A DNA stretch of 45,844 nucleotides, from NCBI GenBank assembly GCA_945898195.1, contig CAMDHM010000003.1, forward strand, positions 1-45,844, written 5' to 3'. This DNA is from Pseudobacteriovorax antillogorgiicola. Lineage in GTDB: Bacteria > Bdellovibrionota_B > Oligoflexia > Oligoflexales > RGVZ01. The stretch's first letter is position 1. Each line of letters starts with the position of its first letter. Shown in pieces: positions 16,442 through 25,555 of the stretch. Both the position numbers and the translations under genes were made by a program. The notes beneath the pieces are model-generated. The model saw only the letters and a list, made by a program, of their open reading frames with translations. It ran no database searches and was not told the DNA's origin.

Positions 16442-18631
16442 ATGCGTCCTGCATCGAAGAAGTGCGATGTTAAAAGGCTTAGTGTTCATGGCTTGGCGGC
16501 TTTTCTTGCTGCGTTTACTGCGTTGGCAGGGGGCACGCTATTCGGCGCGGCTCTGGCGATGTCAGCCCCAGCAATCAGCAAGCTTCCGTTCAATCTCGAT
16601 AAAGAACACGTCCCCGGGCAACTCATCGTTAAATTTAAGAGGGGCGCAGAGGCCCAGAAGTCGGCCATGGGAATCCTTCAATCTTACGGGGCTTTCAGCG
16701 CGGTGCCGTTCTCTCGGACCGGCGCAATGAAGGTCACGTTCCCGATGAAGGAGTCGGTAAAGGATCTCGAACTGGCGGCTAAGCAGATTGCAGCGCGATC
16801 TGATGTCCAGTACGTCGAAGCAAACACGATCATGCGCATGGATTCCAAGTTCCCGAATGACCCCGATTTCAATCAGCTTTATGGGATGCACAATGACGGC
16901 AGCACTGGTGGGACCGCCGGCGCCGACATCAATGCTCCAGAGGCTTGGGATGTGTCTACTGGCTCGAAAAACGTCGTTATTGGCGTGATCGATACAGGCA
17001 TTGACTACACGCACCCGGATGTTGCGCCCAACTACTGGACGAACCCGGGCGAGACGGGGACGGATGTAGAAGGTCGGGACAAGAAAACCAATGGCATTGA
17101 TGATGACGGAAACGGATTCATTGATGACTTCCGCGGATGGGACTTCGTCAACAATGATAACGACCCGATGGACGACAACAGCCATGGCACGCATTGCGCC
17201 GGCACGATCGGTGGCAAGGGCAACGATGGTCAGGGTGTGGTTGGCGTGAATTGGGATGTGAGCATGGTTGGTATCAAGTTCCTTTCTGGTGGCGGATCTG
17301 GAACTTTGGAAGATGCCGTCAAAGCTATTGAATACGGGACTAAGCTTGGCCTTACGCTGACTAGTAATAGCTGGGGTGGCGGCGGATACTCTGAGACGAT
17401 GGCAGCTGCCATCACCGAAGCTGAGTCAAAAAATGTTCTTTTTATAGCCGCTGCTGGCAATAGTTCAGCCGACAACGATTCAGATCCGCATTATCCATCG
17501 ACCTACCCTAACAGCAATGTGATTGCTGTGGCGGCGACGGATCACAATGATGCGATGGCATCCTTTTCTTGCTACGGCGCTCAAAGTGTTGATATCGGGG
17601 CTCCCGGTGTTGATATTCTGAGTTCCATCCCGGGTGGCCAATACACCAAGTACAGTGGAACCTCGATGGCGACACCGCATGTTGCTGGTGCAGCAGCCCT
17701 TGTGAAGGCAGCTTTCCCGGACCTCAATGCGATCCAAATCAAAGCGCGTCTGTTGAATGGCGCCGATCAGATCTCATCCCTGCAGGGTAAGACGACGACA
17801 GGCGGCCGCTTGAACCTGGCTAATTCACTTGAAGTCGATACTGTGGCTCCGGGGATTATCTCTGGCATTCGCGCTGGCAATGCAACTCGTGATTCTGTGA
17901 CCTTCCACTTTATTGCGACTGGTGATGATGGCGACGTCGGCGTGGCCAAGTCATACGAAGTCCGCACAGCGAACTCCCCAATTGCCAGCGAGGCCGATTG
18001 GTCTGCAGCCAGCAAGGTAGCCGCAAGCATTGCGGTTGATTCTGCTACGCGTGAGGCAACCGTTCGAATTACCGGTCTAAACCTTAATAGCTCTGGCTAC
18101 CTCGCCCTTCGGGCCATGGATAATGTTGGCAACGTGAGTGGCATTTCTGCCTCGGTTCCGTACTCGGTAAAGCAAGTTCAGGTGGTTGTCCGCAATACGG
18201 CAAGCTCACTCGATGACGTGACGTTTGACGGAACGTGGGGATTGGAAGACGCACCAACTGCAGAAGATCCAAACAACAAAGTGTTCTCGGACAGCCCGGG
18301 TACAGATTATGCGGCGAATGCGAACTTCACCCTGACTTTGCCGGTGTGGAAGTTAACAAACACGGATTCATCCTTGGTTGTTCGCATGCGTTGGAACATA
18401 GAAAATCGGTATGATAATGGTTACATCGAAGTTTCTACGGATGGTCAGGCGTGGTCGACTTTAGACACGGTGACGGCACAGAGTGATTGGGTTACGAAAC
18501 AGTACGACCTGTCGACCGTTCTAGGTGCCAATAAGTCGTTCCAGGTTCGCTTCCGTCTCTCCTCTGATTCATCCATTAGCCGCGAGGGCTGGTTGATCGA
18601 TGATGTGATGGTGGTCAGCGCGATCGACTGA
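16442..18631 (+). CDS. secreted subtilisin-like serine protease (S8)
   Basis: This is a 729-residue secreted protease. A long n-region signal peptide (to about residue 40) is followed by an inhibitor-I9-like or fervidolysin-like propeptide (about 55-130: VPGQLIVKFKRG, VQYVEAN). The catalytic domain shows the full triad: DTGIDYTHPDV with Asp near 185, NSHGTHCAGT with His near 248, and GTSMATPHVAGAA with Ser near 408. The oxyanion-hole Asn is in AAAGNS. Residues about 470-560 look fibronectin-III-like. About 575-729 form a jelly-roll, MAM-like domain (VRMRWN, GYIEVSTDGQ, GWLIDDV), common in secreted proteases for substrate or cell-surface binding. GGGGGT lies 5 bases before the ATG. With its own promoter and terminator it appears monocistronic. 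Confidence 0.95.
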   Translation: MRPASKKCDVKRLSVHGLAAFLAAFTALAGGTLFGAALAMSAPAISKLPFNLDKEHVPGQLIVKFKRGAEAQKSAMGILQSYGAFSAVPFSRTGAMKVTFPMKESVKDLELAAKQIAARSDVQYVEANTIMRMDSKFPNDPDFNQLYGMHNDGSTGGTAGADINAPEAWDVSTGSKNVVIGVIDTGIDYTHPDVAPNYWTNPGETGTDVEGRDKKTNGIDDDGNGFIDDFRGWDFVNNDNDPMDDNSHGTHCAGTIGGKGNDGQGVVGVNWDVSMVGIKFLSGGGSGTLEDAVKAIEYGTKLGLTLTSNSWGGGGYSETMAAAITEAESKNVLFIAAAGNSSADNDSDPHYPSTYPNSNVIAVAATDHNDAMASFSCYGAQSVDIGAPGVDILSSIPGGQYTKYSGTSMATPHVAGAAALVKAAFPDLNAIQIKARLLNGADQISSLQGKTTTGGRLNLANSLEVDTVAPGIISGIRAGNATRDSVTFHFIATGDDGDVGVAKSYEVRTANSPIASEADWSAASKVAASIAVDSATREATVRITGLNLNSSGYLALRAMDNVGNVSGISASVPYSVKQVQVVVRNTASSLDDVTFDGTWGLEDAPTAEDPNNKVFSDSPGTDYAANANFTLTLPVWKLTNTDSSLVVRMRWNIENRYDNGYIEVSTDGQAWSTLDTVTAQSDWVTKQYDLSTVLGANKSFQVRFRLSSDSSISREGWLIDDVMVVSAID

Positions 18632-18650
18632 TCTGGGAAGAAAGACAATC

Positions 18651-18682
18651 AAAAGGCCTACCGTCCGCGGTAGGCCTTTTTT
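18651..18682. terminator. bidirectional intrinsic terminator
   Basis: AAAAGGCCTACCG (18651-18663) pairs perfectly with CGGTAGGCCTTTT (18668-18680) around a TCCG loop, with A-runs on the left and T-runs on the right. It lies between the convergent protease gene and the cysteine-rich gene and can end both transcripts. Confidence 0.93.
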
Positions 18683-18685
18683 ATT

Positions 18686-19435
18686 TCAGTGTTTTTCCCA
18701 ACAAGCTTCAACTTCAATTTTCGTGAAGAATTTCCCCCTGCATATGGCACAGACGTATTTCGCCCCATCACGAAAAAATTTCTTAGCGGGATCTTTTTTC
18801 GCTGAAGTCGTGCCTGATTGGGGTTTGCTTGGTGCATCGTGTGCCATGTTATTTGCTCCTTGAAAATTAGCTCCGCCAATTGGTCGTTTTCCAATCGCAA
18901 TTGCGGATGCGTGTTTTAGCATAGCCTGCAAAAGTGGTTTCATCGCTTTTTGATTGAACAAGGCGTTTCGCACCTGGAACGGCATCAACACCGTTTTGAC
19001 CATCTCCTGCATGGCAATTGGGCTTGTTGTACTGGCGTCAATTGTATAACTGAATTTTTTTGGCGTCATGTAGCTTATGTTGACATCGACGCGCTCTTGC
19101 TCAATCTCGCTCGTAGATCGATTCGCTTGTGCGATTAAATTTTCGGAACATTGTGCTGCACAGTTCGCTGCGTCCATAAAGTCAGCATGCTCTCGTTTGC
19201 AAAAACGACAGCGATGCAAGGTAAACCTGCCTTTGCGAATGGCAACCGTTGGTTGAGCTTGCAATTGCGCCATCCAGCAGGACTCAACGCATGTTTTAGC
19301 CGACGTCCAGGTCGCGTGCAGGGCTCGGCAGATTCCGCAAAAAAATCCACCCGCCGTGGGCACGACCCGTTTGATAACGGTGAATGCTCCCGCAGCGTCC
19401 GTCGGTCCTTGAACGGATTTTTTCCAAACAACCAA
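18686..19435 (-). CDS. cysteine-rich protein with three zinc-finger-like modules
   Basis: This 249-residue protein carries three copies of C-x2-C-x12-C-x3-(C/H): Cys33/36/49/53, Cys76/79/92/96, and Cys229/232/245 with His249 as the very last residue. The spacing equals that of classical C2H2 zinc fingers, but most ligands are cysteine. Between modules 2 and 3 lies a region of ~130 residues with no recognised fold (IDASTTSPIAMQEMV). No signal peptide is seen, so it is probably cytoplasmic. The TTG start at 19435 is supported by an AGGGGGG tract about 9 bases upstream and by the lack of any ATG before the first module. A small inverted repeat, CTAGA/TCTAG (19451-19466), lies in the leader. Zinc binding is inferred; nucleic-acid or protein binding are both possible. 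Confidence 0.78.
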   Translation of the reverse strand: MVVWKKSVQGPTDAAGAFTVIKRVVPTAGGFFCGICRALHATWTSAKTCVESCWMAQLQAQPTVAIRKGRFTLHRCRFCKREHADFMDAANCAAQCSENLIAQANRSTSEIEQERVDVNISYMTPKKFSYTIDASTTSPIAMQEMVKTVLMPFQVRNALFNQKAMKPLLQAMLKHASAIAIGKRPIGGANFQGANNMAHDAPSKPQSGTTSAKKDPAKKFFRDGAKYVCAICRGKFFTKIEVEACWEKH

Positions 19436-19550
19436 GTTGTCGTTTCCCCCCTAGACTAATATCTAGTTCGGATGAATTGGACGATTCCTAAGAGGGCAGT
19501 TATAAGTATTTGTTTTTATTAATATTATTTGCCAGACGCCGGGTGGGGAA

Positions 19551-19581
19551 TAAAAAAGGCTGGGAACCAATGTTCCCAGCC
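19551..19581 (-). terminator. intrinsic terminator of the large lipoprotein gene
   Basis: On the minus strand a perfect 10-base-pair stem, GGCTGGGAAC (loop ATTG) GTTCCCAGCC, at 19558-19581 is followed by TTTTTTA. It lies 26 bases past the stop of the gene ending at 19607. Confidence 0.92.
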
Positions 19582-19606
19582 TGCTGGCCAATCTAGATTT
19601 TAGACC

Positions 19607-21709
19607 TTATTTCGCTTCTTCGAATGTCACATCTGGAACGCCGTCGCCCTGGAGGAGCCTTATGCTTACGATGCTGCGCCCTGCGGGGACAGACTTGGTC
19701 TCCTTGCGGTTGGACCACGTGACGCTGCTTTGCAGACGATCGTTGCTCCAGGCAGACCACTTTTCTTGGAAGTATCTGGTAACCACAAACTCTTGTTTGC
19801 CAAATTGTTCGGTGTTTTCCATGGTGACGGCACCGAGACGAATTTTTGCGGTGATGCTGAAGGAGCCATCGCCTTCATCTTTTACGGTGAAGGGGTCAGT
19901 CTCATTTTGAACAGAAGCCATTTCCTTCAGATTTTGCCAGGTATAGGATTTCGTGATGCGGCTGAATCCTAGACGAATTTTCTTCGTCGAGGCATTCTCA
20001 GCATCTTCTGTCGTAGTCAGGGTCTCTATGATTTTTGTCTCGGCCTTACCCCAGACATAGAAGGCCCAATTGAACGGATTCCATACCGAGTCGTAGATAT
20101 AGGCGCGGGGTCCGGTTATTTCGTTTGGCGTAAATTCATATATTTTGCGGCCCCAGTCCACCAGTTGAGGGAAGTCCAAGGTGACATCATCGCGCTCCCG
20201 AATTTCAAGGAGTTCAGTTTTTGTCAGGTATTCTCTGTCCTTCGATTCGGCCTCAGGCACAAATACTTTGCGTCCGGCGACCATTAATTTGAGCGTTTTG
20301 CCAGCATCAAGTTCACTGCCGAGATTGCGTGAGTGTTCACCAGACAGTAATTCCACAGTAGATTCATCGTTGGCCCCCACATGACCTGAAATCATTTTTG
20401 AGCGTGCTGTAGCAATTTCTGAAACCAGTTTGCCCATGATCCGGTATTCAACTTTGGTATTTGATTGGCTGCGAAGGAAATCCATCACTGCGGAGACTTT
20501 AAATGCCATTGGTGCGAGCAGGCTTTTCGGCGAGCGTGATGATGCAGCCGGCTTATCGTTTACATCATCAGCAAATTTGCGTGGTGCCACGTCTCGGATC
20601 AGACGATCGCGGATGCTGCGTGCCTTCTCGGATTCGGTTTCAGGTTTGTCCGTATCCCAATCGTCGCGCTCTCGCTCGATTCTATCTAAACGGTCGCGTC
20701 TGCGATGCGCTTCATAATCATCATCATAGCGAGAATCATCTTCGGGGTTAGACTCTTGATCGCGGGCGATCAGTTTTTCTGGGCTAACCTTTTCAATCAT
20801 TAATTTTATCAGTGATTCTGCCGCGGAAGAGAGCTTGTCAGAGTCGGACTCAATGACGGCTTCGGCGCTGCTGGCCCGGATTGCATCAACCAGTTTGGTT
20901 TTTAGGTCGGCTTCAAGGACGATGCCAGTGGCAATTGGACCGCTGTAGCCAAGGCTAGTTTGCAGTGCTTTCGCAACGTCGGATCCTTTGAAGTTCATGG
21001 AGCCGAACTCTCGAGTTTCGCGAGCTTCGAATTTGAATGAGTTTACCAGCTGAATCCCGAGGCCGCGGCTGACCTTTGAAATCAAACGTTCAGATTCGCC
21101 CTTGGTAAGTTCGATCGACGTGCTTATCGTATCGCCGAGCCAGGTTGTGATGTTGGTGCCTTCTGGCGAAAGGAGCACTGACTTGCCAATGCCATCAATT
21201 CGAATCTCAACGTTGGTGATTGGCAGTGGCGACAGAGACCAGACTTTGTTTTCTGGCTGCTGCAGGTCCTCGTAATGCTTGTTGATCGAGGCGCGAAGTT
21301 TTTCGAAGTTACAGGTGTTGGCGTAGCGTTGGGCTTCGGGCAACCCCGGTTTCGTATTTCTGGATTCTGTTCCGCGTTCGAAATTCATGGCGAAATCAAA
21401 GGCCACATTACCGTTTGCTAAGGGCAATATTTTCATCGCCGTCTTGTCTTCCCGGTCGCGTGCAATGTTAACCTTGGGGATGACAAAGTAGGTCCCTCGG
21501 AATCTTTGGGTTCCTTGAAGGAGATGGTAGTTGCAGTCGATGTTGACATCGATAGGCACAGGGTCAAACGAGACCCCATCGGCGGCTAAGCGCGATCCAT
21601 TGTTGCCGTCGCTCGGCCGACCGCAACTGGAGAGGCCCGCCGACATAATGGTGGTGAGGGTTGCTGTCACGACGAGCTGATTACCAAGGTTACCCATGAT
21701 GCGGCGCAT
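19607..21709 (-). CDS. large lipoprotein, unknown function
   Basis: I recognise no family for this 700-residue lipoprotein (signal ending AGLSSC, Cys29 lipidated). An N-terminal beta-rich half contains IDCNYHLLQGTQRFRGTYF. The middle (about 325-385) is a highly charged, Arg/Asp/Glu-rich segment (YEAHRRRDRLDRIERERDD), probably helical or disordered. The C-terminal half has several WxxP-like strands (DSVWNPFNWAFYVWG) and ends VPDVTFEEAK. The ATG at 21709 has GGAG 5 bases upstream. It has its own promoter (21761-21790) and terminator, so it is monocistronic. A structural or envelope role is possible, but nothing visible is catalytic. Confidence 0.75.
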   Translation of the reverse strand: MRRIMGNLGNQLVVTATLTTIMSAGLSSCGRPSDGNNGSRLAADGVSFDPVPIDVNIDCNYHLLQGTQRFRGTYFVIPKVNIARDREDKTAMKILPLANGNVAFDFAMNFERGTESRNTKPGLPEAQRYANTCNFEKLRASINKHYEDLQQPENKVWSLSPLPITNVEIRIDGIGKSVLLSPEGTNITTWLGDTISTSIELTKGESERLISKVSRGLGIQLVNSFKFEARETREFGSMNFKGSDVAKALQTSLGYSGPIATGIVLEADLKTKLVDAIRASSAEAVIESDSDKLSSAAESLIKLMIEKVSPEKLIARDQESNPEDDSRYDDDYEAHRRRDRLDRIERERDDWDTDKPETESEKARSIRDRLIRDVAPRKFADDVNDKPAASSRSPKSLLAPMAFKVSAVMDFLRSQSNTKVEYRIMGKLVSEIATARSKMISGHVGANDESTVELLSGEHSRNLGSELDAGKTLKLMVAGRKVFVPEAESKDREYLTKTELLEIRERDDVTLDFPQLVDWGRKIYEFTPNEITGPRAYIYDSVWNPFNWAFYVWGKAETKIIETLTTTEDAENASTKKIRLGFSRITKSYTWQNLKEMASVQNETDPFTVKDEGDGSFSITAKIRLGAVTMENTEQFGKQEFVVTRYFQEKWSAWSNDRLQSSVTWSNRKETKSVPAGRSIVSIRLLQGDGVPDVTFEEAK

Positions 21710-21760
21710 TTAGACTCCGTTTGATACGGGTTGACGTGTGAGCGCCGGGAATTTAACATT

Positions 21761-21790
21761 TTTATAGTAATAGTAAAGAAGTATTGTCGA
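21761..21790 (-). promoter_or_regulatory. sigma-70-type promoter for the 21709 lipoprotein gene
   Basis: Read on the minus strand, TCGACA (21785-21790) and TATAAA (21761-21766) are 18 bases apart, each one mismatch from consensus. Transcription would begin about 45 bases upstream of the ATG. Confidence 0.6.
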
Positions 21791-21948
21791 AGTGTATTTC
21801 ACCTTTGATAAGTATCTGTTTTAAAAGGGAATTCCGCTATTTTAAGAGATAAATGACCTCGATATCAGAGGCTTGATTAGTAATGGCGCAGGGGTGGAAT
21901 CCGCCAAGGCGTCAGAATAACGCCCTGGAATTCAGGACTCGCCCCCTC

Positions 21949-23400
21949 TCATGTGCAGGAGGTGGCGGTCAGGGTGGCCACATTTTCTGAAAGTCCACCT
22001 GCCGTTGTTGTTCCCGAAACACCACCCGTCAATGCACCGCCGTTAAGGACATTCGATCCTGCTGTGGCGGCAGGAAGTCCGGCGTTATTTGCCGCGTTAT
22101 AGACACTATTTTGCAGAGCTGCTGGTGATTTCTGGCCCCCCGGCGTTATGCCACCGCCAAGGAGTCCACCACCACCGCCGCCAAGGAGTCCACCAAAGGT
22201 CCCGCTCAGGCTGCTGAGCCCTGGGATGCCGAGCTTACCGAGCATCGGACCAATCATCGGCATCAGCGATTGCAATAAAGTCAGGAAGTCGAGGCCGCCT
22301 GCCTTGCTGATGGATTTAGAGACCTGCCTTCTATCCGAACCTCCTTCTCCACCGTCCGTTAGAGCGAAGGTGTCTGAGTTGCTGCTCTGGCTTGAATGAA
22401 TTCCGGTCAATTCTGAAGATAGCCTCAGCAATGCATCGTTAATTTCAATATAGGCCGCTGCAGAGTGTGGAAAATTTTTTCGTGTTACATCCAGAGCCTC
22501 CGCATTGCAATTCATCGACTGATAGGCGTTAGCAAAGAAAAAATCACGAATTTGGGCCCGGCGGCGCTCTTTCTCTGCAGAACCCAATTCAGCAGTATCA
22601 GATGACTTTCGCAGACTAAGGGCATCCAGAAACCCTGCTTGGCCCGTAAAAGCGCGAAGTTCAGATGTTGAATTTGAGCCGAGGATCGGACTCAGATTTT
22701 CGATGTTGTATTTGCTTGTTGCCAGCATATCCTTCAGAAACGCATCGGCGATATTTTCTTTGTAAGTAATGAATTGGACTGCCTCAGTTGAGTTGACGCT
22801 GAAACTTGCGCCAACCATTTTTGCTGGAGCTAAGCGCGAGTAGAACTGGGCATACAGGTAGCCGAATATTTGTGGCCCGAAATACCGAATTTTTTCTGCA
22901 GACGCTGTATGAACGATTGTAAAAATACTGGCCCGTGCGCCGCTCGGATCGTCAATAAAGGTGAAGCAAGCGTGCAGCAAATCTTCCGCTTTATTGCCTT
23001 CCGCACTTTGGCTTCGTGCGGTGCGACAGTAGTCCCCAATGTGATCTTGATCGGTGATAAGTATGCTGCCGCCGAGCTTCAGAAAAAGTTCCTGCATGGC
23101 TGGATCAATAGCCGAAAAATAGTCGGTCACGGCCTCACGGAGAATTTCTTTTTCGGATTCGCTGCTGCCTGCGATGCCGGCTTGCCTATCAAAAATGATC
23201 TTATCTGACTTGATTTGAACTTCATTCTTACCGCGGCATTGATAAAGCTTGGTGATCCCACCGGAGGCGATGGCATCGAGTGTTTTGATGTCGGATGTGC
23301 TTGCTGACTTGCATGCCGAAAGAAATCCAAATGCCATGATAAACACCGAGAAGATTCGTATAGATATTCTGCAGCTAAAAAACGAGATCAAGCTAATCAT
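21949..23400 (-). CDS. lipoprotein with glycine-rich C-terminus, unknown function
   Basis: This is a 483-residue lipoprotein (signal ending FLSAC-KS, Cys30). The ATG at 23400 has GGGGAG 5 bases upstream, better than the in-frame ATG at 23460. The core (about 40-330) is mixed helix and strand with cysteines in YCRTAR, LLHACF and SMNCNAE. No HExxH, Ser triad or other active site is visible. Residues about 370-440 are rich in Gly and Leu (FGGLLGGGGGGLLGGG), and the protein ends TATSCT. The glycine-rich tail resembles flexible surface or self-associating segments. No family name is offered. It lies 274 bases downstream of the amylase gene, so it probably has its own promoter. Confidence 0.72.
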   Translation of the reverse strand: MISLISFFSCRISIRIFSVFIMAFGFLSACKSASTSDIKTLDAIASGGITKLYQCRGKNEVQIKSDKIIFDRQAGIAGSSESEKEILREAVTDYFSAIDPAMQELFLKLGGSILITDQDHIGDYCRTARSQSAEGNKAEDLLHACFTFIDDPSGARASIFTIVHTASAEKIRYFGPQIFGYLYAQFYSRLAPAKMVGASFSVNSTEAVQFITYKENIADAFLKDMLATSKYNIENLSPILGSNSTSELRAFTGQAGFLDALSLRKSSDTAELGSAEKERRRAQIRDFFFANAYQSMNCNAEALDVTRKNFPHSAAAYIEINDALLRLSSELTGIHSSQSSNSDTFALTDGGEGGSDRRQVSKSISKAGGLDFLTLLQSLMPMIGPMLGKLGIPGLSSLSGTFGGLLGGGGGGLLGGGITPGGQKSPAALQNSVYNAANNAGLPAATAGSNVLNGGALTGGVSGTTTAGGLSENVATLTATSCT

Positions 23401-23674
23401 GAAGTCTCCCCAATGAATAACGGTCGATCGGACTCCTTGCTGTAGACCTAAAGGATGCATGAAATTAATAGATATTCCGGTATGTTGCAGCGCTCATTAG
23501 ATCGTCTGCTAAATGTCACTGCTAAATCTTTTGCCGGCGAAGACGGCCATGGCCGAAGTAGAGACCGAGACCGAGACCGAGGCAGAAGCAGTCTCCGGCC
23601 TCGCTTCTCCAGGGAAGGGCAGTTAAAGTCCATACAAAAACACCAGCATCCCGTCCGGCAACTCGGCACAGTTG
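23401..23674. other. intergenic stretch with short tandem repeat
   Basis: No gene is supported here. It contains the leader of the downstream lipoprotein gene and three units of ACCGAG around 23564-23581. Short open frames cross it on both strands, but they are Arg/Ser-rich products of the repeat without a plausible start site. Confidence 0.5.
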
Positions 23675-25555
23675 TTATGGAGCAGGCACACAAGCGCGGA
23701 GCCGATCGGCCTCAACCCGCAGAACCAACGTAGTCCCAGCTGGCACTTGTCCTAGGTACAGCCCGCTTGGGACGCCACTGGATCGATAGAGAACATCTCC
23801 TGGAACACCTGGCTGATTGCCAAGTGCCGGATCTATTGGTGACCATCCTTTGCGGCCCCACACATCAGTAAATTTCGCGTGCATATTCTGGCCATTGGAA
23901 ATGCCCATGGCTCTTAAAGCACCTGTCGAATCGAGACCATCGGCTTCGGTAAAATGCAGGGTCGAATCGTGAGGATGATGCGGGTCGGTGTTGGTAACCA
24001 CAACGAAAGACTGTTTCGTTGTAGCGTCGTAGCGAAGGTATGAGGCAATCCACTGAGCTTCAAATTTATTCTGATTCGGCCCAGACAAATCAATCAGCGA
24101 TGGCTCTGCTTTACTATGCCGCGCTGCAAATGCCGGGAGCTTTCTGATGTTGAAAAGGTCGGCATAAAGTTCGCGAAGTTTTACTTGAAATACCGAAGGG
24201 GCGTGATCTAGCCATTTTCTGACAAACGGTTGGAAGACAAAATCAAAAATAGAAGTTTTGCCATTATTACCTGCGAAAGGCCCGGCAAGGGTACCGTCCT
24301 CGCCAACCTCTTGGCCGCCATTTAGCAGAAAGTTACCGGGCAGTAGGGCTGTATACGCTGCCAAGGAGATTCCATACATAGATCTGGTTTCTGTGGAAGA
24401 AAGCCCACCAACAAAGTGATGTGAGGCAATCCGAACCTCGTCATGATTTTCGACGTAATTAGTTAAGGCCCAGCCCCCGGAAAGGATCTCCTCTCGTAAG
24501 AGGGGCAGATTTTTTGGGGCCAGGCACTGTGCACAATTTTTACCCTGCGCCTGTGCATGAAGGGTCCAATAAAGTTCAGATTGATAAACAGAATCGATGC
24601 CAGTCGCGAGAAATGCTTGATAGGAGAATCCGGGGACGCGCATGCCGTAATCGTTCTCATAAACTTCGGCCAACAATAGCACGTCCTGTTTTGACTTTCG
24701 CAGTGACGATGAGAAATAGCTCCAGAATTCCAATGGGACTGAATGGGCAAAATCAATTCTAAAGCCATCGACACCAATATCGAGCCAATGCAGTGCAATT
24801 TGAACCATCATGTCCCATGTGCGTGGGCGTGGTTGGTAATGGCCTTGGCCGGTTGTAAAGTCGAATCCGTAATTTAGTTTAGCAGTTTCGTACCAGTCGT
24901 TACGCGACGGTCTGGCTGCGGTGACATTATTTCCTGTTACCCGAGCGGGATTTTCGAGCTGGATTCCGGCGGTATTGGGATCGGTGTCAAACTGACCATC
25001 AGTAGCAGGCTCCATTTTTATTGCAGGGGGAACAAAAGTTTGTTTGGGCAGGTAAAAATAATGATTTGCGGGGTCAAAAAAAACGGTCTTGCGATCACCA
25101 TCTCCAAAATCTTTTTTCCCTGCAACGTCTGTCCGGTGCGTCCTGGCCGTATGATTTGGAACAAGATCGATCATGACCTTGAGGCCAAGCTCGTGAGCGC
25201 GGGCGATGGCCGCTGCAAAATCAGCACGTGTGCCCAATACCGGATCCACGTCCCAGGCATCGTGGATGGCATAATAGCTGCCGGCATTTCCCTTCACCGC
25301 GTCAGGATCTGTATTATCTGGTGACGCATGCTTCATGACGCCGGTCACCCAAAGGTAGTCGGCGCCAAGTTGTTTGATGCCCGTCAGGACCTCCGGCGTC
25401 AGTGCATCAAATGTGCCGGCGGTTGCTCTGGTAGTTCCCGTTGCCAGATAGGTCCGCACCGGCAATTGATAAATGACCGAGGCCGTAGCTAAACTTGTCC
25501 CAGCAAAAATTGACGAAAGTCCAACAGAGATGATTTTAGAAAAGGCTTTCGGCAT
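23675..25555 (-). CDS. secreted GH13 alpha-amylase
   Basis: This 626-residue protein has a signal peptide (cleavage near residue 26, TATAS region) and a complete GH13 TIM barrel. The family regions are DLVPNHT (130-136), GFRIDFAH with nucleophile Asp268, LAEVYE with acid/base Glu297, and ENHDE with Asp372. A CAQC pair at 341-344 may form a local disulfide. The C-terminal ~100 residues form the usual beta domain. It should cut alpha-1,4-glucans outside the cytoplasm. Its start overlaps the end of the DUF4340 gene by 20 bases, making it the last gene of the ABC operon. The start lacks a strong ribosome binding site, so coupling to the upstream gene is likely. Exact product specificity cannot be told. 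Confidence 0.93.
   Translation of the reverse strand: MPKAFSKIISVGLSSIFAGTSLATASVIYQLPVRTYLATGTTRATAGTFDALTPEVLTGIKQLGADYLWVTGVMKHASPDNTDPDAVKGNAGSYYAIHDAWDVDPVLGTRADFAAAIARAHELGLKVMIDLVPNHTARTHRTDVAGKKDFGDGDRKTVFFDPANHYFYLPKQTFVPPAIKMEPATDGQFDTDPNTAGIQLENPARVTGNNVTAARPSRNDWYETAKLNYGFDFTTGQGHYQPRPRTWDMMVQIALHWLDIGVDGFRIDFAHSVPLEFWSYFSSSLRKSKQDVLLLAEVYENDYGMRVPGFSYQAFLATGIDSVYQSELYWTLHAQAQGKNCAQCLAPKNLPLLREEILSGGWALTNYVENHDEVRIASHHFVGGLSSTETRSMYGISLAAYTALLPGNFLLNGGQEVGEDGTLAGPFAGNNGKTSIFDFVFQPFVRKWLDHAPSVFQVKLRELYADLFNIRKLPAFAARHSKAEPSLIDLSGPNQNKFEAQWIASYLRYDATTKQSFVVVTNTDPHHPHDSTLHFTEADGLDSTGALRAMGISNGQNMHAKFTDVWGRKGWSPIDPALGNQPGVPGDVLYRSSGVPSGLYLGQVPAGTTLVLRVEADRLRACVPAP

Noticed and set aside
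16562..17194. A 210-codon antisense frame across the protease catalytic domain
   Set aside because: The sense frame encodes the Asp and His of the triad with flanking motifs; the antisense product is repetitive Val/Ile-rich sequence without a start site.
23560..23590. Possible CRISPR-like or mobile repeat
   Set aside because: Units are only 6 bases, adjacent and without spacers; this is simple-sequence expansion.
23455..23733. A small Arg-rich frame (RDRDRDRG) over the short tandem repeat
   Set aside because: The composition comes from the ACCGAG repeat; it has no ribosome binding site and runs antisense into the amylase gene.
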